Source: Lingula anatina
Taxonomy: Eukaryota > Brachiopoda > Lingulata > Lingulida > Lingulidae
Reading direction: 5' to 3'
NCBI RefSeq assembly: GCF_001039355.2
Contig: NW_019775865.1
Coordinates: 62,001-126,000, forward strand
DNA length: 64,000 bases
Position 1 is the stretch's first letter. Every line of letters begins with the position of its first letter. A program made the translations under genes and the position numbers. Of this stretch, positions 29,001 through 41,242 are shown piece by piece. The notes below the pieces were generated by a model that was not told where the DNA came from, ran no database searches, and saw nothing but the letters and a program-made list of their open reading frames with translations.

Positions 29001-32000
29001 AATCATTGTATTTACTTTTCTAAAAAAAGATTGGCATTTGGAGGATTACTTTTCCATGAAAATGTTTCTTCGTACTAGGAAATAGTGCAGTTTTTGTTGG
29101 AAAGCAATGCTAATATAGATGCCAGAAATGCTTACAAGTACACACCATTGTTCTCTGCTTTGGAGGGTGTACACAGAAGGGTGGGGCATGTAAGTATTGC
29201 TAGATGTTTTCAGTACCATTGCTTAAATAGTGTAATAAAAAACAATAAAATTATTAATCAGGACATTTGAAATAATTGTTAAACTTAGAGGTTTTTATAT
29301 GGCTTTTACTGTTACTGGCTTTTACAGCTATTCTTTAAATTCTTGATAAATTCATGCAAAGTTTGTTTGCACTTAATACATAGCACATTTGTCATTCTAG
29401 CTACTTGTTGAGTGTGGCTGTGATGTTAACAAGAGGAGCATTAAAGGTCTGACTGCCTTTGAAACTGTGAAAAATGACGAGTTAAAAGATTATCTCATAG
29501 GTAAGAACTTTTTTGTTTGTGATGTACTTGAATCTCCAGATATTTTATTTGTCAAGATATACTTTTGTCATGGATGAAATGCTGATTTTCCCAGAATTTA
29601 AGGTACCAACCCACATACAGAATGTACTGAAGTTTAAAAAAATTATTCATTCCAGAGGCATATGAACACTACTCTGATGTAGTTCCTAAGATAATGGCAG
29701 GTGACCTGGAGGTTCTGGAGGAAGTTGTCAAAGATCACATCACTGGAGTCAGGCAACTGAACAGTCTACGCAGCAGGTGAGATACAGGATGTCCACATGG
29801 CACAGGTCATATGCCCCACATGCAGTTTTATAATGCATTCTATTTTTTTCCTAAATCTGAAATCCAGGAAACAATTTTCTTGAATTCACCAATTAATTTA
29901 CAGCTGCATCAGGCAGCTGTTTGTAATGGTACTCAGTACAGTACCTGTAGTGAAGACTGCAGACCTTGTTATTATTATTATTAATATTATTATTTTAACT
30001 ATATTTACAGGTGTGTCAATGGTAGCACCCTGATTCACACGGCAGCTTACTTTGGTGCAGTATCTATAGTGAAGACCTTGCTCACCTTGAGAATGGATGT
30101 GGACCTTAGAGACTACAAAGGAGCCACACCACTTCACAGGTCACAGAATGTAGAGACAATGGAGGTCAGTTTCCTCTGAACAGTCTTAGGTCAAAATATG
30201 GGTTAAACCCTAAAATTATAACTTTGGATAACTTGTACCAAAAAGAGTTTATAAAGATATGCTGGTATTGCCAATAGTTTGGAAAAAATGTTCATCAAGG
30301 CATTTGCAAAATTTTAATATTGAAATTTAAAAATTTTAATTTTAGAATTGAAATTTTAGTTTTGATGGAAACTTGAAAAGAGCATAAGGTAGCTGCAATA
30401 ATATTAAGTGTAAAATCTCTATGTCTGTGTATTTCCAGGTTCTGCTAGAGGCAGGAGCTTCAGTGAATGCAGAGGATCTGGAAGGTAACACGCCTCTCCA
30501 TGTGAAATGCTATGGAGAGACTGGCAAGGAGACGCAGCTTGGGTGTATAGAGCTGCTTTGTCAGAGTGGGAGTAAACTGGTGTCTAGAAACAATAGGGTA
30601 GGGATCCCATTTATAACTCTGCAAAGGTTTGAAAGTGATGGTTGTTTTTAAATGTGGTTTCAACATTGTCAGTAAAGGTTATATAAAATAATTTTTTCTG
30701 ATATTTAAAAAATTCTCCTAAAAACAAAATATCAATTAAGTTTCAATTAAGAATTGTTCTTATTACCTCGACTTTAACTTCATTTTAGTAAAATAATTCT
30801 ATTATAAATCAAAAGATTCTTTGTAAAATCTGAATGAAAGTGATAAACATATCTGAAATTCTCCAGGGTTTGATGCCAATCCACTGCTGTGCCATGCAGG
30901 GAAGAATTGATGCCATTCAGTTGCTGCTGGCAGCAGACAAGAAAGAAGAAATCAAGAAAGATCTCTCCAAAGAGGACCCAAAACTTCCACCCAGCTTGCC
31001 ACACCTGGCAGTGGCCAATGACTGCATGGAGTGTGCTGAATGGTAAAGTGTTACTACAAATAAATCTCAAAGTTTTTGTTAATGTTTTATCACAATTTAA
31101 GGTAAATGCGCATAAATTATGAAAATGGATTAGAATTCAAGAAATGTCTATCTTTGTCTGAGATCAGTGATAAAAAAAATGATTTATTTCACAGGTTGAT
31201 AGAAAATGGATTTGAATTTAAGGAAGGAGAGCCAGACTTGCTAGTACAAAGAATTCTGGCTGAACAAGTGAAAGTGTGAGTAGAATTAAGAATTTTAAAA
31301 TCTGATTACATTTTGATGTCATTCATTTTGTAGGATAAAGTATATACTTTACAAGTCAACAATGTATTATGAGAAAGTGTAATATTTACAGACAGATTTT
31401 GATCATTATAGTAAAACTTTATTTGGAAATGAAATTTATTGTAAATATATAACCATGGATATCCTTTGTTTTAATTTTTTCCAGTATTCAACAAGGAGAA
31501 GCTATTAAGTTTTTATTAGATCATGGAGCCTCAGCTAATCCAGTATATCCTGGGGGAAACACGTAAGTTAAATGTTGATACTTTCCACATTTTGTGACAA
31601 ATACAACTTAATATCTGTACTGAAATCAGTGTGCACCCCTTCAGAGAGGTTGTTATATGTGAATATCAAATTTGAAGTTGTGCATTTGACTAAGAGAATG
31701 CTGGCCTTGGTTTGATATTTGAATATCTTTTTCCGTTCAATTTCAGTGCCCTGCACTATGCTGCCAGTATGAGTCACTCCACAGAGATCCTGGAGTTGCT
31801 AATGGGTTATGGTGCCGAGGTGGATGCCCCTAACGAGGACCAAGCCACGCCTTTGTTCTTCTCCACTCAGTGCAACAACCAGAGTGCAGCCAGTGTGCTC
31901 ATTGAAAATGGAGCTAACTACCGGTGGAAAAATGCTCAAGGTACACAGTGTTCAGTTATCACTTGAGAAAAAAGTGCAATTCTTATGGTTTGCCTTAATA

Positions 32001-32776
32001 GATTGTCTTTAACTGCAAAAAGGAATTAATACCTTGGCTGCAAAACGGTTATCATATTAAATCTGAAATATATGTCACTTTTATTATACATTTTTGCAGG
32101 ACTGACAGCTTTTGATTGCATCCTGGACTTTGATGATTGGGTTGAGTGTGGCTACTTCAATGATGAGATAAGAGCTAGACTCAAAGGTAAATGATTAAAG
32201 TTAAACATGTAAATGCTATCAGTTTCCAATACCCCACACACAACATAATTCATATGCTTAGCTTGTTAACCTTGTCCAAGTCTATCAGCATGAAATCAGC
32301 CAATTGAATTTTTTTACATGTGTAATTATACCGTTTTTTAATCCAGATAAAATATTTCCATCACATTTTAGTCAGTGCAATTTTGAAAAAATGATTTTAC
32401 CAAAAGGAAAAAAAGAGAAATTAATCTAACCATAATATGGATTTCTTTTCTACTTGTAGCTTACAGTTTAAAACACACCAGAGATCTCATCCGTGCAATC
32501 AGCAAAAAGGTAAAGCATTCCGGTCCTATACGCCAACCACCACGCACTCCTGACCTCACGAGGCAGGCTTCCAACCTGAGTGGGCAAACACTGCTCCCTA
32601 TCAGTGGAGGTTCCAATGCCCTTTGGTCAGCCAAGACCAGTGCATCTGCCACTACCCCGGCTGGCTCCCCCCGCCAGATTACCTCCCAGCTCTCTCTGAG
32701 AAGTCAGTCCTCACCAGGTCTGCTGCCTCCTCTCAAGTCTGCAGGTTCAGCTGCTGTGAAGTCTGCAGGGTCCTGA
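23091..32776 (+). CDS. Tandem calponin-homology plus ankyrin-repeat protein, complete, 27 exons, family not recognised
   Basis: The predicted 1096-residue protein starts MSLKTRIHGFTAWVNLRLKP. Residues ~5-137 resemble an actin-binding CH domain (FTAWVN, DLLTGTNLKLLVESM, VFDLLWRLVSHDIWF). A basic patch PPPKKRKKTKVKQS follows. A second CH-like half lies at ~215-320 (DDLMDSRVLCALVNSF, CLRTAEKMFY, AVCAYFAFFFMVGYKF). Then comes a charged helical stretch with possible coiled-coil, and an ankyrin array at ~530-985 (NTALHIAARFG, STLIHTAAYFG, NTPLHVKC, NTALHYAASMS). The tail (~990-1096) is Ser/Pro-rich. A cytoskeletal scaffold is plausible but inferred. Exons: 23091-23263, 23378-23437, 23695-23758, 24023-24133, 24339-24446, 24730-24867, 25073-25105, 25643-25737, 25915-25996, 26171-26260, 26596-26722, 27035-27114, 27315-27419, 27653-27779, 27917-27993, 28227-28469, 29079-29189, 29401-29500, 29656-29776, 30011-30164, 30439-30597, 30867-31042, 31195-31275, 31485-31562, 31747-31940, 32100-32186, 32460-32776 (3291 nt). 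Confidence 0.9.
28470..29078. other. Intron with a single unresolved base
   Basis: This 609-bp intron of the CH-ankyrin gene has a C-run near 28592-28601 and one N at 28718. The segment about 28530-28760 is richer in GC than its surroundings and may be an old repeat, but I cannot identify it. Confidence 0.4.
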
Positions 32777-33320
32777 TGATATTCTGCGTGTGTTTTAGAT
32801 AGAAGATTAATAAGCAGCAAACAGTCCTACAAAATGCTGATGGGATCAAAGCAGAAAAGAAGTGGATTGCCTCATTTCTGTCTTGAAAAAAATTGGACCT
32901 CTGTGAAATTGTTGCTCAGAGATCAGTACGAATTGAAAAGATCAATGTCATTATGAATGGATATTACAGTACAGGGGCTGTACATGTATTTTATACCAAG
33001 ACTATCAAGATTAACTATTTATAAGTATTTATATTTTTCAGTAGTTTTGCTGCTTGAAGTTGGCATTGCATGCACAATTTTATTTACAACATATTGAATA
33101 TTTTGACCATTTACTTATTCTGTGCCTTTTACAGTGAATGCCGATTGTGATATGCAACTTTTATGTCAAATTCATTGAACTGTTTTAGAATCATTTATTG
33201 TAAACATTACCCAGTAATGGCTCTGCGATATTGCAGGTTTTGTATACTATACCTTTCTTATAATATCTATTGTATATCTGCATTTTGCTTATTTGTAAAT
33301 AAAATTTTTAATTTGGAGAT
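32777..33320 (+). other. 3'UTR of the CH-ankyrin gene with AATAAA
   Basis: AT-rich sequence follows the TGA at 32774-32776. An AATAAA signal lies at 33298-33303, giving a 3'UTR of about 540 nt. From there to about 33670 there is no recognisable feature; API5 converges from the other side. Confidence 0.65.
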
Positions 33321-33684
33321 GGATACATATTGTGAATTTTTAAAAAAGTGTAGTAAATATATTCCTATTGCATTATCTAAAAAAAATTTTTTTAATGGAG
33401 AAAGGGCTCATTCAAAGTTTGAACATTATTTTTGGATGTCAAATTTTCTTGTTTTATTAAGGAGAAAATATGAAATAGCTAACTGCCAACAGTGCTAAGA
33501 AAAACTTTCCAAAATGAAATTTATTTCTAAAAAATTGAAAACTGCCTGTAATACTTGTATTCTTAGCATGCAAAATCCATGTTTTACTTTAAATCACCAA
33601 TTACTATTATTCAATGTTTATTACACAATTTATTTGGAGAAAGTATGTTAAAGTACTGAAAATGACTGATATTCTTTAAAAATG

Positions 33685-34247
33685 TTTATTTACATAATGC
33701 AAGGGTTGAAATTCTAGTTACTTTTACAAGAAGACTTGTTCCTGGAATGCAAGTATAATTCTACACAAACTGCCCATAAGACAATTAATTTTAAAATTTA
33801 ATCATCAAGATTATGTTATTTAAAACTACGATCAAGAATAAAAACTATGACTAAAGGAAAACATCTTGTATAAAGCATATCAGTGGCTGAAATGCTTCCA
33901 AATGTGCATTTAATTTTACAGACATATGAGGTGAATGATAAGGTGTCATATCAAATTACACACCATTATCATTCAACTTAATCGTACAATATTTTAAAAG
34001 ATCAACCAATAAGCAGGCATGACACATCATTACCTCTAGAGTTAAAAGGTAACCTGAAACCTACTTAAATGTGCAATGGTTGCATGGATAAATTTAGATG
34101 TTGGGTCATCCAAAAAGTTTTGAAAATGCATCGTGAATAAGAAATGCTCAGACCATTGTACAAATGCCTCCCCGTTTGGTCTTTTTTTAGCAGATGACCT
34201 GCATTTGATTGATACTGATGGCTTGTCCTTTTCTGGTGTCATTTCCT
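33685..34247 (-). other. API5 3'UTR with AATAAA
   Basis: On the minus strand an AATAAA (TTTATT on +, 33685-33690) lies about 560 nt after the API5 stop and is its likely polyadenylation signal. The gene ends tail to tail with the CH-ankyrin gene, about 380 bp away. Confidence 0.6.
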
Positions 34248-37200
34248 TCAATACCTCCCCCTCCAGTTTCTGTTCCTTCCTCCTCTCCCTCTGAAGCCAC
34301 CCCTTCCACGACCTGAAAAGGAAAAATAAAGCTAAAATCATGCTTGGCTTCGATTAAAAAACTTTCTCATAAGTGAATGCTCAACTTGGTTCTTCAATCA
34401 CAAGGGACAGCTTTATACATGCTATAACCAAATATTCAATGTCAGATGTGACAAGTCTTTGGTTCAACATTTCGTACCTCTGTTTTGTGTAAAGGTTCCT
34501 GCCTTCTCACTGAACTTCCCACCGGGTGGGTGATACAGCACCCTGTCTGTGTGGCTGTGAGACTTCTTGGCTGCAACATCACCATCACCCTGTGCTCCTC
34601 TCTTCTGGCTGAAAACAACAATGACATCATTTAGTTTAAAAAGAAATACAAGACTACTAATACACTGCATCAATGTCTTAGTTGTAATTATATAAAATCA
34701 ACATTTTATTGACATTTAAAAAATACAACCCTGCCTTAAAATTATATGCTTGGACTAAGAAGTTAATTTTATATAATTAACAATATTCATAACCATCTAT
34801 AAAAAAAAAAAACCTTTCCACCTGGTACCAGTCATCAACTTACCCTGCTGGGGATGTAGGTATAGCAGTAGGAGCTTTTTGCTGCAACACAGAAGAAATA
34901 TACCAAGGTTAAAAGGTTCCACTGAAAATTTACAATCAGTTTTTTTTTAAATCTGATCAGCCTTTAATAACTTGTTAAAGAGAAATGTGGACTGACTCAC
35001 CACTGGCTTCCACGAGAGGGATATGACTGCCTTGTATGAGGGTGGATTGTGGAACAGGTCTTTGATCAGGACATTAATATTGTTGGTTATCTTGAGAGCA
35101 GTCACTTTTAGTTTGCTCTGAAAAATCACATAAAAAAACTTTAAAATACAATGATTTGAAAAAAATGAAAAAAGGATAATTAGAGGCTATTTTGAACAGT
35201 AATATTCTATGATTTCCATGCCATACAATAGCTATATTTTATGACAATTAAAACACACATTTGGAAGGCTTCCAATAGTATTGATATTTTACCTCCTCTG
35301 TCTTTAAAGCTTCTCCAGTTTTGCCTTGTAATGCCATTCTAAGCTGTTTTATATACACCTGGATACCCCTGGCAAAATACTGTAACCTGAAAATTGCATT
35401 TTCAACAGTGATGAAAACCAAAGCACACAATATAAGGTATTATTTTAAAACGTATTCAACCTCAGGAAATCTTAATCTAAACACCTCATCTCAAGAGACT
35501 TACTGAGAGCTAATTTCAAAAACATACTAATTTCTGTTCTGTTCGCTTGTGAAGATGTCATAGTAACTGTTTAAATATTTTTATCAACCTGAGTCTGAAA
35601 TCTTTGAGTCTCTCTGCATTTTCTTCTCCAGTAAGAAACTGTGGCTCCTTTCTGGCTATCTGATGGAAGGCAAACATCAATGACTCCACATACGAGAACT
35701 CTAGCTTTGGTTGCTCACTCTCTGGTGTGTTCTCTCCATCTTCAGTCAAAGGGGGAAGGGGCATATATTCCTAGAATAAAATAAAAATCCAACATATAAT
35801 TTGAGATTTAAGTGGTAAACTAAATATCATAGTAAATTTCACAAAAATGTCATTTATAAATACAGATTTCTATACTGCTTGTTGTCTCCTTCCAATATCA
35901 CCCTTCAGTATAAATAAATACTACAAAAGAAGTCCATTGCAATTAACAATAAGAATATCCTTTTTAACAATAACAATGTTATTAACTCACCAAAAGACAG
36001 TCATATAACTTTTCCAATCGCTCTGATAAATTTTCCATGTCTCCACAAGTGGTTGACATTTCAGCAAACACTTTGACAAGCTCCAGGCGGTAATCAGTGT
36101 CATCATCATCAGGGCTTGCTGTCTCAGATAACTTGGGGAGCACTTTATCACAGAAATAAGCAACAAATTTGGTGGAGTGAACATTTTTCTGCAAATAAAC
36201 AAAAAACATATTTCAAACTTATATCCAACAAAATTTACTGAAAAGACTGAACTACTCAACTTGTTATTGGCAAGTGTTCTCTCTACTACAAATTGCCAAT
36301 ATTCCCAAATAATATAGTGAAACATGCATGTTTTTCTTATTGCACTATTCAACTTGATGAAGCACCTATCAGGACTTTTTTCATTTCAATTTTTCATTAA
36401 TTTTGTTTCTTCTATGTAAATAAACTCTGATACCAATTGTTGGGTTTAAGTTACAATGTTTGGAATCTGAGCTTCCATGTGCACAAATGGACCAACACAG
36501 ACTCAATTATATCAGTAGTCAATAAGATTCCTTAACATGGGACCTGATGATGCCAAGTGGTCAATTGCCCATCTAAGTTAGTCCAGTGGTAAACATGTTC
36601 TTGGTCAAATTGTTTTAGAACAGTGAATACTCACAGAAAAGAATGGCAACCCTTGCTTTGTACACTGCAACAGTTTGTCCACACAGTCTACATCTGTGCT
36701 CTAAAATACAAGAATAATGAATAAACATGAATTACAATCTTAAAATATTTGAGTTTGTCAAAAAGATCTTAATTCAAATTAATTTAACAATCAATTAACC
36801 AAGAAACAAATGTTTGTTTTTCACACTTACACTAAACTCTCCATCGGCTGACTCCATATCTGCCTGTTCCGTAATCAATTCCACTAGCTGCTGTCTCCCC
36901 AGCACTGTCTGGCAACATTTCAAGACGGACAACATTTGCATAAAAGCAAGAAACTCATCCCCAGTTACATCCACTAAAACCTACAAAATAATGATGTGAA
37001 AAGATGTAAAATCTGAAATCAACTCACCAACAACATAAAAATTAAATACTGAGATCTCTTTATAAGGAAAAAAGAAGCAAAAATTTACCTTTTTGCTTTC
37101 TTCTAAAACAAATTCTTCAACTTCTTTTGTCATGATTTCTTCGGGTATCTGCTTCACTTTATTCTGTAAAAACTTGATGGCTTTTTCCCGCAGCGTGTCT

Positions 37201-38621
37201 TCACCATTCAATATCTGGGAGAATATGCCTTGGAAAGTACCTGGTAAATAAAATAAGGCATAATTATAGGTCGAGTTAAGAATTTGTTTAGACATTTTCC
37301 TTATTAAGAATTTAACCAGGTTTGTGTAATATAAATCTTCTATAAAACTGCTCCAGTTAATATCCAAATCTTCATAATGCACAATGACATGAATGGAATC
37401 AAAGACACAATTAAAGACTGGGCATAAAAATCCAAACACTTCAAAAACACCCAGTAAAAAATACAAGATCAATTCAATTACCTTTTGCATCAAAGCTGAA
37501 GAGATTCAATAGTGAAGAAGTCACTAGACTGAGTTCATTGGAATCTTCACTCTGTAGCAGCTGTGTGAGGACATCAGATATCCTGGGGACATGCTCTGGG
37601 TTACTCTTACACAGGGTAACCAGGTCCTTGATGGCTTGTTTTCTAATCTGAAATACAGAAAAAAACTAACAGTTGCAGTTTGGTAACAGTCACTTTACAG
37701 ATGGTATTGTACTGAAGACGTAAGTAAAATTTACAAAATAAAAAGCATTGTTGTAATTAATCAGAGATTGTCAATATTTATTGGCCTCACAAATGCTTCA
37801 CATAAATCAAATACAAAGGTTTAACATGGTACAAAGTTATAAAGATAAGCAAAATGTTCATACAGCTACATCCTCATCTTCACATAGATCCAGCTGTGCA
37901 TCTATGGCCCTCTCAGACAGTTGTGGGAAGTACTTAAAGAATCTTGCCATGAACTGTGAAGCCAGACGCTTCTCACTGGAACCTCCATTCACCCCATTCA
38001 AGATAGAGAGATAGGCCTCTTCATGCTGAAAATGAAACATCAAATATCAATATTTTGTTTTTCGATTTCATCAAAATTTTCATAATTTCAACCAAAGTTA
38101 CCAATTACTTTAATTTACTATGAGTAACCTGTATATTGCAAAATGGTAGTGTGAAGAATTATAAATAGAACCAAAGCATGATCATATATATATGTAATCA
38201 TAAAATGCATTTCCATTCACCCCTTTTCAATTTGTAAGTGAACATCAAATTCAGGGAGGGACAAGATCATCAAACATGACAGTGACTTGGATTCGGAATC
38301 ATTTTCAACACAGGTCTAAGGATCAGCATACAAACTACATATTGCTAAACAAAGTTTTATATGGCCCTACTCAGTTGTTCAAAAGGGCATTTTCAATAAT
38401 ATTGATGTTTTAGATAGACTTTTTCTGATCAGAGAGACTAGATAATTTAATTCTCATGATACATGTGACTTAATTGTAAATGAAGATACCATGAATGAAA
38501 GCGTGAAAGATGTGCGTTTGACGTATTAGGAACTGCAGAAATCCATCATTACCTCTCCCGCTTTATCTTTTGCATCTGCAAGCACTCCAAAGTCCTTGTA
38601 AAGTTGTTCTATCGAGGTCAT
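34248..38621 (-). CDS. API5: API5 (apoptosis inhibitor 5 / AAC-11), complete, 13 exons
   Basis: A nuclear, mostly helical HEAT/ARM-repeat protein that protects cells from apoptosis. The predicted 529 residues (human about 524) start MTSIEQLYKDFGVLADAKDK and follow human API5 throughout: EKRLASQFMARFFKYFPQL, IDAQLDLCEDEDVA, SDVLTQLLQS (holding an LxxLL-type LTQLL), GRQQLVELITEQADME, KNVHSTKFVAYFC, QYFARGIQVYIKQLR, GKTGEALKTEE, ITNNINVLIKDLFHNPPSYK. The region aligned to the human leucine zipper keeps only some leucines. A basic AAKKSHSHTDR segment is followed by an Arg-Gly-rich end, GRGRGGFRGRGG. Exons (minus): 38621-38553, 38025-37864, 37647-37482, 37240-37089, 36980-36831, 36700-36635, 36188-35991, 35770-35589, 35386-35293, 35117-35001, 34881-34844, 34608-34478, 34312-34248 (1590 nt). 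The start is the only conserved Met in frame. Confidence 0.95.
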
Positions 38622-40474
38622 GTTTTTCAGATTTTGTGCTGATTTTTCACCACGCCGGTCACAAAGCAAAAAGCCGGCTACTTTTGTGTACACACATGAA
38701 AGCAATATGGCGGCTCGGGTACAGGGAAAACAAGGATTTTAACTCTCTCCCGTAAGTTGGTTAGGTTAGGGTAGGTGACAGGATGGATCAAGGTGTTGTT
38801 TGGAGTTTTGATAAATTACAGTTCCATAATTTGCAAAAAGAAAATAAAATAATAAGTTGGTTATAAAACATTTGCACATTAGCTAGGCATTGAAACAGCA
38901 GTAACGTGTAGGCCCATAGTATAGGCTTATAACGTTAACTAGGTTGCATGGAGAAAAATAAAATATTAGATTTTTAAGTACACTGTACCCTGTAGTTACA
39001 GTAGATTTGAATGTACTAATTTGCTGTTATATTTTCGTTTTTAACATGAGGAGTACGTGAAGAAGTCTCATGTTTTACAGTGCCGTCAAAAGGATAATTA
39101 GGCCTACTTATTCAATCCGACGTTATTCGTAAGGCCCTACGCAGACAGCTTTTTTATTTTTCAAAATTTTAAAAAGTAGGCCCCTACAGATACTAGTAGG
39201 CCTATTTGTCTATTATCTACAAAATATTTAGAAAATAAATATGTTTGTCTTTTCATGTGTTTCTGTAACCTCGATGTTACTAAAAAAGGCCTAATTTCCC
39301 AGCCCCAAATTTGAAATCTGAATAAGAAATTCTGTCCAGGACATAAATAGCCTAAATTAACGCCCGCAAAAATTATTTGAAGTAACGATTCGTTCTGTTC
39401 ATTAAAAGGTAAGAAAAACAGCATCATTCATGAGCATAAACACTTTTTTGAAAGAAGTAAGAGCAAAAACAATTTTCCAGGTTAACGTTTATTTTCATTT
39501 GTTTCGCCTATTATCATTAGCATTGAGTATATTGAGCGTTCCACACTGAATTTTAGGCCAATGTCCCATCACGAAATCGATAGTAAAGTTAAACACCTAA
39601 AAACTTTTTTATCAAGAATTATTCATGAAAATAATTTAGATTTGATTTTTAATATAACCATAGTGGCATACAATGCAACCCACATCGTTGGTGTGGTGGA
39701 CTGTTAATTGGTCTGATTAATCAGTAAAAAATCGTGGTGCATGAGACGATCATATTCCCTGAATATGACGGAAAATATACAAACTCTTAAGCATCCTACA
39801 ACATAAATCTACTAACAATGCGAGGTTAGTAGACCTACGTCCTAAAATCAGCGTGGCATTAGATAACCCTTATCATCCGATAATGTGCTACCCGGAGTCG
39901 CATCAAATTTTTACGTCGGCCTATATATGAGAGATAATGCATGCATTCAGTTTAACTGTTGATTTATTCAACACCGGCCGGCACGAAATGCTAACGTCGA
40001 CGTTCATCGAACGATCCAATACTATTCTTCTGGGATCATTTCGTATTTTAAAAATGTGTCACTTTTTGCATTTCTTTGCATTAATAATGGATCCTTTATA
40101 ATTTCACTTAAATTTCAGCTAGAAATCCGATTAGATTTTGCGTATGAAGCATTTAACGGTAGTTTCTCCTCTCGTTCCACAAATAAATGTAGTGAGTGAA
40201 GAAAATGAAAATTCCATTCAAGTCGGCCTTACCTTTTAACAATGTTATTAGGGAAAACTTTCAATAAGATGTTGAATAAACTACAGAGCATGTAATAAGT
40301 CGCATTAATTTAGACAGGGTCGTCAAAACGAAGGTTTAACCAAACTGCCAGGAAATTTATGGCACATGAAACAATCATTTTTAAAAAGTTAATTGCAACA
40401 ATTCTATTCTTGAAGATATTCATTCTTTTCCTTAGCATTTATTACACAAGGAAACAACCATATGATTTTTATAT
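38622..40474. other. API5 upstream region and API5-SELENOM intergenic stretch
   Basis: The API5 promoter should lie just right of 38621. The remaining 1.7 kb has no coding frame I can support. Short TAGGCC/GTAGGCC-type palindromic motifs recur here (for example near 39100, 39130, 39176, 39197, 39286 and 39553). I see no transposon ends. Confidence 0.4.
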
Positions 40475-40480
40475 TTTATT
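40475..40480 (-). terminator. SELENOM polyadenylation signal AATAAA
   Basis: AATAAA on the minus strand (TTTATT on +) lies 62 bp downstream of the SECIS hairpin, so a transcript cut here would include the SECIS. Confidence 0.7.
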
Positions 40481-40541
40481 TGAAAATGCATATTATATAT
40501 TTGGTTACTTTTAGCAGAACAAGTTTGTAAAAAACAACCAA

Positions 40542-40608
40542 TATCACAAGTAACACATCCACACCTAACTCCACAATTTAAGTCAGGCGCTTCATAAACA
40601 CTATGATA
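40542..40608 (-). ncRNA. SECIS element in the SELENOM 3'UTR
   Basis: A 67-nt hairpin on the SELENOM strand that recruits the selenocysteine insertion machinery. Lower stem UAUCAUAG (40608-40601) pairs with UUGUGAUA (40549-40542). The 5' core is AUGA (40595-40592) and the 3' core is GGAU (40560-40557). Between them GCGCCUGACUU pairs over all 11 positions with GAGUUAGGUGU, using G-U wobbles. The 8-nt apical loop AAAUUGUG carries the conserved unpaired A residues. Order, 11-bp upper helix and position about 635 nt after the stop match a eukaryotic SECIS. Mammalian SELENOM is known for CC in place of the apical AA; this one has AA. Confidence 0.88.
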
Positions 40609-41242
40609 ATGGTACTTTTCTATACTTCTTCATGCCAAATCAACCAATTGATGAGCAATAAATATAGAGATGTAGAATGCCTTTAGCCTTGTTTGTTACT
40701 GCAATGTATTCAGATAAATGTGAATTGTATTTTTTTTTTTTTTTTTGCTGTACACATTCAATATAGGACCTTTTTTTATTCTGACTGCATCTTATCAATA
40801 ATGTAAAACCTACTGCCTGCAGCACTGTGTCTGAAGAAAGAACATTGAGAGTACATTTTATGTAGCTTTTTCCTCCACTTTCAAAGCACTGTCCAAATAG
40901 TTATTTGCCAAACATTTTAATTAGGATATAAAAAACTAGACAATTTTGGGATCCAATTATTCACCCATAATGTAGTCATTATCAGTATATCAGGAAAAGA
41001 TTTCTACACCATGCATGGCTAGTCATGCTAAACTGACCTTACTAAGACAACCTGCTGATAGTAAAAATAACAGGATATGCACTATGAGCAGTAATTTGTA
41101 ATTTGAAATTCTGGACCTTAAAAATTTTTTCTTAAAAATAGAAAATTCAAAATGACTATGAAGCTCTGATTAGATTCAACCATTCCTTAAAAATAGGTAT
41201 TGTAAAAGTCTCTTTTGTATTTGAACAGCTTTTTTTATCTTT

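Noticed and set aside
36981-37493. 170-codon minus frame in API5
   Set aside because: Only its middle is real API5 coding (exon 37240-37089); the ends are intron read-through.
38755-38785. Short telomere-like TTAGG/TTAGGG stretch
   Set aside because: Only two or three imperfect units; too short to be an interstitial telomere tract.
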